Positions 59,552 through 64,000 of a stretch of DNA of 64,000 nucleotides are shown here, in pieces. Position numbers and translations under genes: made by a program. Origin of the DNA: an uncultured Bacteroidota bacterium (GTDB lineage: Bacteria; Bacteroidota; Bacteroidia; Chitinophagales; Chitinophagaceae); the NCBI GenBank assembly GCA_903853805.1, contig CAINUN010000016.1:62001-126000 (forward strand). Direction: 5' to 3'. The notes under the pieces are model-generated. The model had not been told where the DNA came from. It saw only the letters and a program-made list of their open reading frames with translations, and made no database searches. How positions within the stretch are numbered: the first letter of the stretch is position 1; the number at the start of each line of letters is the position of its first letter.

Positions 59552-62500
59552 TTGCGTTTAAAGTCTTTAGAAATAAAGGGTTTCAAGTCGTTTGCCGACA
59601 AAACCCTTGTGTTGTTAGACCACCCCATTACGGGCATTGTGGGGCCAAATGGTTGTGGCAAGTCCAATATCATTGATGCTATTCGCTGGGTTATTGGCGA
59701 ACATAAAATCAAAGCCCTTCGTTCGGATAACCTGGAAGATTTGATTTTCAATGGTTCGCGTACGCGCAGTGCTTCGGGCATGGCTGAGGTGTCTTTGACC
59801 TTTGAAAACACCAAAAACCTACTGCCTACCGAGTTCAACACCGTTACCATTACCCGCAAGTTTTTTAAGAATGGCGAAAGTGAATATCGCCTCAATGATG
59901 TAAGCTGTCGCTTGAAAGACATTCTCAATCTCTTCCTTGACACGGGGGTGAGCAACGATAGTTATGCCATCATTGAATTGGGCATGGTGGACGACATTAT
60001 TAAAGACAAAGACGGTTCGCGTAGAAGGATGTTGGAGCAGGCTGCGGGTATTTCTATTTATAAAACAAGAAAACGCGAAGCCAAACTAAAGCTCGATGCC
60101 ACCGAGCAAGACATTGCACGCATTGAAGATTTATTGTTTGAAATAGGCAATAATGTGCGCACTTTAGAAAGTCAGGCAAAGAAGGCGGAGCGCTATTTTA
60201 CCATTAAAGGAGAATATAAAGAAATAAGTGTTGAATTGGCGAAGGCATCTTTAGAACAATTTAACGACCAATATAAAAGCCTGAATGAGCAACACGACCG
60301 CGAGACCGACCTAAAAACCCAACTCGAGGCCATTGTTGCCACCGAAGAAGCAGCTATTGAACAGCAGAAAACCAAACTCATTCATCGAGAGCAAGACCTG
60401 AATGTGTCGCAAAAGCAGTTCAATGAACTTATCAACAGAATTCGTCAGTTGGAAAGTGATAAAAAGCTCGCTTCTCAGCGGCTCGAACATTTACGCGACC
60501 GAGAAAGAAGTTTGAAAGATTTTTTGGCAAATGCCGATGTGCAAGCCAAGCAATTGGAAGAGTCTATTCGCTTCACCAACCAACAAGTAACGGAGGAAAC
60601 TGAGATGTTGGAAGAGGTGAGAGCCCAATTGGAAGAACTGCGGGGTTCGGTGGATGAAAAAAGAGCCGCTTTTGATGAGCAAAAGAAAGACATTGAAGGG
60701 TTGCGCAATGAATATCAAACAAAGCAAAGAACCCAATTTGAAGCCGAAAAGAAAGTGGCCGTTGCCGATACTTCGGTGATGAATTTGCAACGCAGCATTT
60801 TTCAATTGCAAGAAGAAAAAAACACTAGAAATAGTCAGATTACCAATATTAATGTAGAAAAAAAGCTTGCAGAAGAACAATTAACCGACAAGCAGTTTCA
60901 GCTACAAGAACTCATTGTGAAGCAAGAAGAAGTAAAGGGTAAAATCCTTCAAAGCCAAGCAGCGTTGGAAACCTTCCGCTCGCAGTTGGTGGATGAAAAC
61001 AGAAAATATGACAGCCGTAAGAACGAACACGATTTGTTGAAGTCTTTGGTTGAAAGTTTAGAGGGGTATCCTGATAGCATTAAGTTCCTAAAGAAAAACA
61101 AAGAATGGAACAATTCGGCACCTTTGCTATCGGATGTATTTGTGGTGCAAAACGATTACCGCATAGCCCTCGAAAATCTTCTAGATAATTATCTCAACTA
61201 TTATATTGTTGACCATCTTGCCGATGCCACCAAAGCCGTGAGTCTGCTAGATGCTAACAAAAAAGGCAAGGCTAATTTCTTTGTCCTCAGTCATTTCAAC
61301 GATTATAAACAAGAAAAAAACAACCCGCTCGAAGGCTTCATTCCTGCCTTGAGTGTGGTGACGGTGGACGAGCAATACAAGCAACTTGCCCAACATCTTT
61401 TAGGGCATGTATATATTGCAGCAAAAGGGGTTGATATTGCTGCGCTTCCCTTGCACAATGGCAATGTGATTGTGGAGCAAACAGGCAAGATAGTGCGCGG
61501 ACATTATACAATTAGTGGTGGATTTGTGGGTTTGTTTGAAGGCAATAAAATTGGAAGGGCAAAGAACTTAGAAAGATTGGCAAGTGAAATTGATACGCTT
61601 TCAAAATCTACTGCTTCGCTCAAGCAAATCATCTCGGAAACCCAAACCAAAATCACAGGGTTCAATCAAGAGTTGAACGACAGAGCCATTGAGCAAAACA
61701 AACAAGAAATCAATCGCCTGCAAAACCAAGTGGTGAATCTTGCGCATCGCATCGAAAACTTTGAACACCTCAACCAAAGTGGGGAACAAAGATGGCAAGA
61801 GGTGCAAGAACAATTGGAAAACACCCATGCAAGCATTGCCGATACCCGCCAAGATTTAGAAAACATTACCGAGGCATTGCAAGGCGTTCAACAACGTATT
61901 CGCGAAGCCGAGCAGGCTTTTCAAGTGGTGGAACAAGAGTTTAATTTTGTAAACCAACAATACAACCAACAAAACATTCTTTATGCCCGCCAACAAAGCA
62001 AGATTGATGGGCTGAAGCAAGAACTCAGTTTCCGTAGCAATCAACTCAGCGATTTGCAACGACAAGTAACTACCAATCGCGAACAACTACAACAAAACAC
62101 GCTTCAACTTGCCGAAACCGAAGGCAAATTACACGGTGGCGACTCTGAGTTGTATGACCTCATGACCAAGAAGGAAAAAGATGAACGTGAACTGAATGAG
62201 AAAGACCGTGCCTACTACGAAATGCGCAACAACATTTCGGCACAAGAAAGTCAGCTCAACCAAAAGCGCCGAGAGAAAGAACATGCTGAAACCTTGCTGA
62301 ATGGTATTAAGGACAAGCTCAACGATATGAAGCTGCGCCTTACCGGATTGAAAGAAAGACTAAGTGTGGAATTTCGCGTGAACCTCGATGATATTATTGA
62401 CGAACCCCGCAAAACCGAAACGCCCGTTGAAGAATTGAATGCCGAAGCCGAACGCCTGAAAAAGCGCCTCGAAAGCATGGGTGAAGTAAACCCCACTGCC

Positions 62501-63082
62501 ATCGAAGCCTATACGGAAATGAAAGCCCGACACGATTTTATTCTTGAGCAAAAGACCGACTTGGTGGACGCAAGAGTTTCCTTGCTCGCTACCATTGAAG
62601 AGGTGGAAAACACTGCCAATAGCAAGTTTAGAACAACCTTCGACCGTGTGCGCGAAAACTTTGTATCGGTGTTCAAGGCTTTGTTTACGGAAGACGATTC
62701 TTGCGACCTTCGCCTCACCGACCCTGATAATGTAGCAGAAAGTAATATTGAAATATATGCGCAGCCCAAAGGCAAGCGCCCAAGTACCCTCACCCAACTT
62801 TCGGGCGGAGAAAAGACCTTGACTTCCACGGCATTTCTCTTTGCCATTTACCTTATCAAGCCTGCTCCTTTCTGCATTTTAGATGAGGTAGATGCCCCGC
62901 TCGATGATGCGAATGTGGGCAAATTCACCAATATGATTCGCAAGTTTTCCGACAACTCTCAGTTCATCATCGTCACCCACAACAAGCAAACAATGGCTGC
63001 CGTAGATGTGATTTATGGCGTGACCATGCAAGAAGCGGGTGTGAGTAAATTGGTACCAGTGGACTTTAGGAGCTTGAATTAG
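59552..63082 (+). CDS. smc: chromosome segregation protein SMC
   Basis: GPNGCGKSNIIDAIRWVIGE, long coiled coil, hinge, LSGGEKTLTSTAFLFAIYLIKPAPFCILDEVDAPLDD. Confidence 0.97.
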   Translation: MRLKSLEIKGFKSFADKTLVLLDHPITGIVGPNGCGKSNIIDAIRWVIGEHKIKALRSDNLEDLIFNGSRTRSASGMAEVSLTFENTKNLLPTEFNTVTITRKFFKNGESEYRLNDVSCRLKDILNLFLDTGVSNDSYAIIELGMVDDIIKDKDGSRRRMLEQAAGISIYKTRKREAKLKLDATEQDIARIEDLLFEIGNNVRTLESQAKKAERYFTIKGEYKEISVELAKASLEQFNDQYKSLNEQHDRETDLKTQLEAIVATEEAAIEQQKTKLIHREQDLNVSQKQFNELINRIRQLESDKKLASQRLEHLRDRERSLKDFLANADVQAKQLEESIRFTNQQVTEETEMLEEVRAQLEELRGSVDEKRAAFDEQKKDIEGLRNEYQTKQRTQFEAEKKVAVADTSVMNLQRSIFQLQEEKNTRNSQITNINVEKKLAEEQLTDKQFQLQELIVKQEEVKGKILQSQAALETFRSQLVDENRKYDSRKNEHDLLKSLVESLEGYPDSIKFLKKNKEWNNSAPLLSDVFVVQNDYRIALENLLDNYLNYYIVDHLADATKAVSLLDANKKGKANFFVLSHFNDYKQEKNNPLEGFIPALSVVTVDEQYKQLAQHLLGHVYIAAKGVDIAALPLHNGNVIVEQTGKIVRGHYTISGGFVGLFEGNKIGRAKNLERLASEIDTLSKSTASLKQIISETQTKITGFNQELNDRAIEQNKQEINRLQNQVVNLAHRIENFEHLNQSGEQRWQEVQEQLENTHASIADTRQDLENITEALQGVQQRIREAEQAFQVVEQEFNFVNQQYNQQNILYARQQSKIDGLKQELSFRSNQLSDLQRQVTTNREQLQQNTLQLAETEGKLHGGDSELYDLMTKKEKDERELNEKDRAYYEMRNNISAQESQLNQKRREKEHAETLLNGIKDKLNDMKLRLTGLKERLSVEFRVNLDDIIDEPRKTETPVEELNAEAERLKKRLESMGEVNPTAIEAYTEMKARHDFILEQKTDLVDARVSLLATIEEVENTANSKFRTTFDRVRENFVSVFKALFTEDDSCDLRLTDPDNVAESNIEIYAQPKGKRPSTLTQLSGGEKTLTSTAFLFAIYLIKPAPFCILDEVDAPLDDANVGKFTNMIRKFSDNSQFIIVTHNKQTMAAVDVIYGVTMQEAGVSKLVPVDFRSLN

Positions 63083-63386
63083 TGTGTATTTTTGATGGTA
63101 GATTTTATGGAAAAATCCAAAGACACAGTTCATAATATTTATACTTTTTTTCGTGGGATTAGCGTTGTTCATGAATTTTATGCAGACTCTTTTCAAATCA
63201 ATTTTTCGTTCAAGAAATTTTCTTAAATAACAAGTCATCTACTTTTTTATATAAAAAGTTAAAAGCATTGCAAAATCATTTTCTTTTTTAAAGAATAATA
63301 CTTTGACTTTTTATTTTTACGCTTTTCCAACTGACTATGTTTATTCACAGTCTTATTGCTAAAAAAAACTAATTTCACCAACTTTT

Positions 63387-64000
63387 ATGAAAAACAGCAT
63401 TAAAGTACTCCTACTGCTTTTGTTGGCAGCCTTGGCAAAGCCTTCATTGGCAAAAGATGGATACAAAATCCAGGTTAAATTTATCGGCACTACTGATAGT
63501 ATGGTTTTTCTTGCACATTATTATGGAAAACCATTACCTACAATTTATAAAACTGATTCAGCAAAAATTGACAAAAAAGGAAACACATTTTTAAAAAGCG
63601 ATTCAGTGATACTTGGTGGCATTTACATCCTATTGCTATCAGATAAGAAAACTTACTTCGAATTGTTGCTTAATAATTGTGACGACATGAGTATTACCGC
63701 TGATGTAAGAAATATTCCAGATGGTATTGTTTACAAAAACTCAGATGAAAATATCAAGTTTCAGAATTATGTCAATTTCCTTAAAGGCTTTGGTGAAAAA
63801 CAACAAAAATTAGAAGAAGAATTCAGAAACGCTGCTACACCTAAAGATAGTATTGCTGCAAGAGAAAAATTAGTGACTTCTTCAAAAGAGTTGACTAATT
63901 ATCGTAAAGACATTATTGCCAAAAACGCCAACACTCTCTTAGCTAATATTTTCCGCGCCTTAGAAACCCCGATTGTACCTGAGGGAGATCATTTTTTACC
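63387..64000 (+). CDS. secreted protein, DUF4369/thioredoxin-like family N-terminal part (truncated at window edge)
   Basis: Open frame from ATG 63387 to the window end: MKNSIKVLLLLLLAALAKPSLAKDGYKIQVKFIGTTDSMVFLAHYYGKPLPTIYKTDSAKIDKKG; not in the ORF track because it has no stop. Confidence 0.7.
   Translation, partial: MKNSIKVLLLLLLAALAKPSLAKDGYKIQVKFIGTTDSMVFLAHYYGKPLPTIYKTDSAKIDKKGNTFLKSDSVILGGIYILLLSDKKTYFELLLNNCDDMSITADVRNIPDGIVYKNSDENIKFQNYVNFLKGFGEKQQKLEEEFRNAATPKDSIAAREKLVTSSKELTNYRKDIIAKNANTLLANIFRALETPIVPEGDHFL

Noticed and set aside
60193-62847. Multiple minus-strand ORFs antisense to smc
   Set aside because: Nested within smc, typical reverse-frame artefacts (Ser/Phe-rich).

Overview
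The window is a Bacteroidota (Chitinophagia/Sphingobacteriia-like) chromosomal segment, densely packed with mostly housekeeping genes: rlmD/trmA-type methyltransferase, mnmE, rpsO-pnp, two glycosyltransferases, trpS, a deoxynucleoside kinase, rnr, an 11-subunit nuo operon without nuoEFG, a divergent ferredoxin, sucC, hscA-like, uvrC, msrA, tRNA-Ser(UGA), nadB, uvrA, an OmpA/TSP3 protein, a polyprenyl synthase, smc, and a truncated secreted protein at the right edge. No rRNA, CRISPR-cas or intact mobile element was seen. The main non-routine signals are: (1) intergenic tandem arrays of unrelated sequence but shared architecture. One has exactly 21-bp units (23554-23910) and three have exactly 42-bp units (28272-28500, 28506-28690, 52665-52802). 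All are internally dyad-symmetric, and the 28.2 kb and 52.6 kb loci share a leader (T7-A...CCGAATCAT). The 42-bp loci lie between convergent genes. (2) A full-length IS3-type OrfA-OrfB-like protein (3400-4398) whose DDE positions all look replaced, i.e. a candidate domesticated transposase. (3) A ThiF/E1-nitroreductase fusion next to a GNAT/autoinducer-synthase-like protein and several phosphorelay proteins (11.3-18.6 kb). (4) A NuoEFG-less complex I operon divergent from a ferredoxin gene. All assignments come from reading the sequence and ORF translations; no database search was run.
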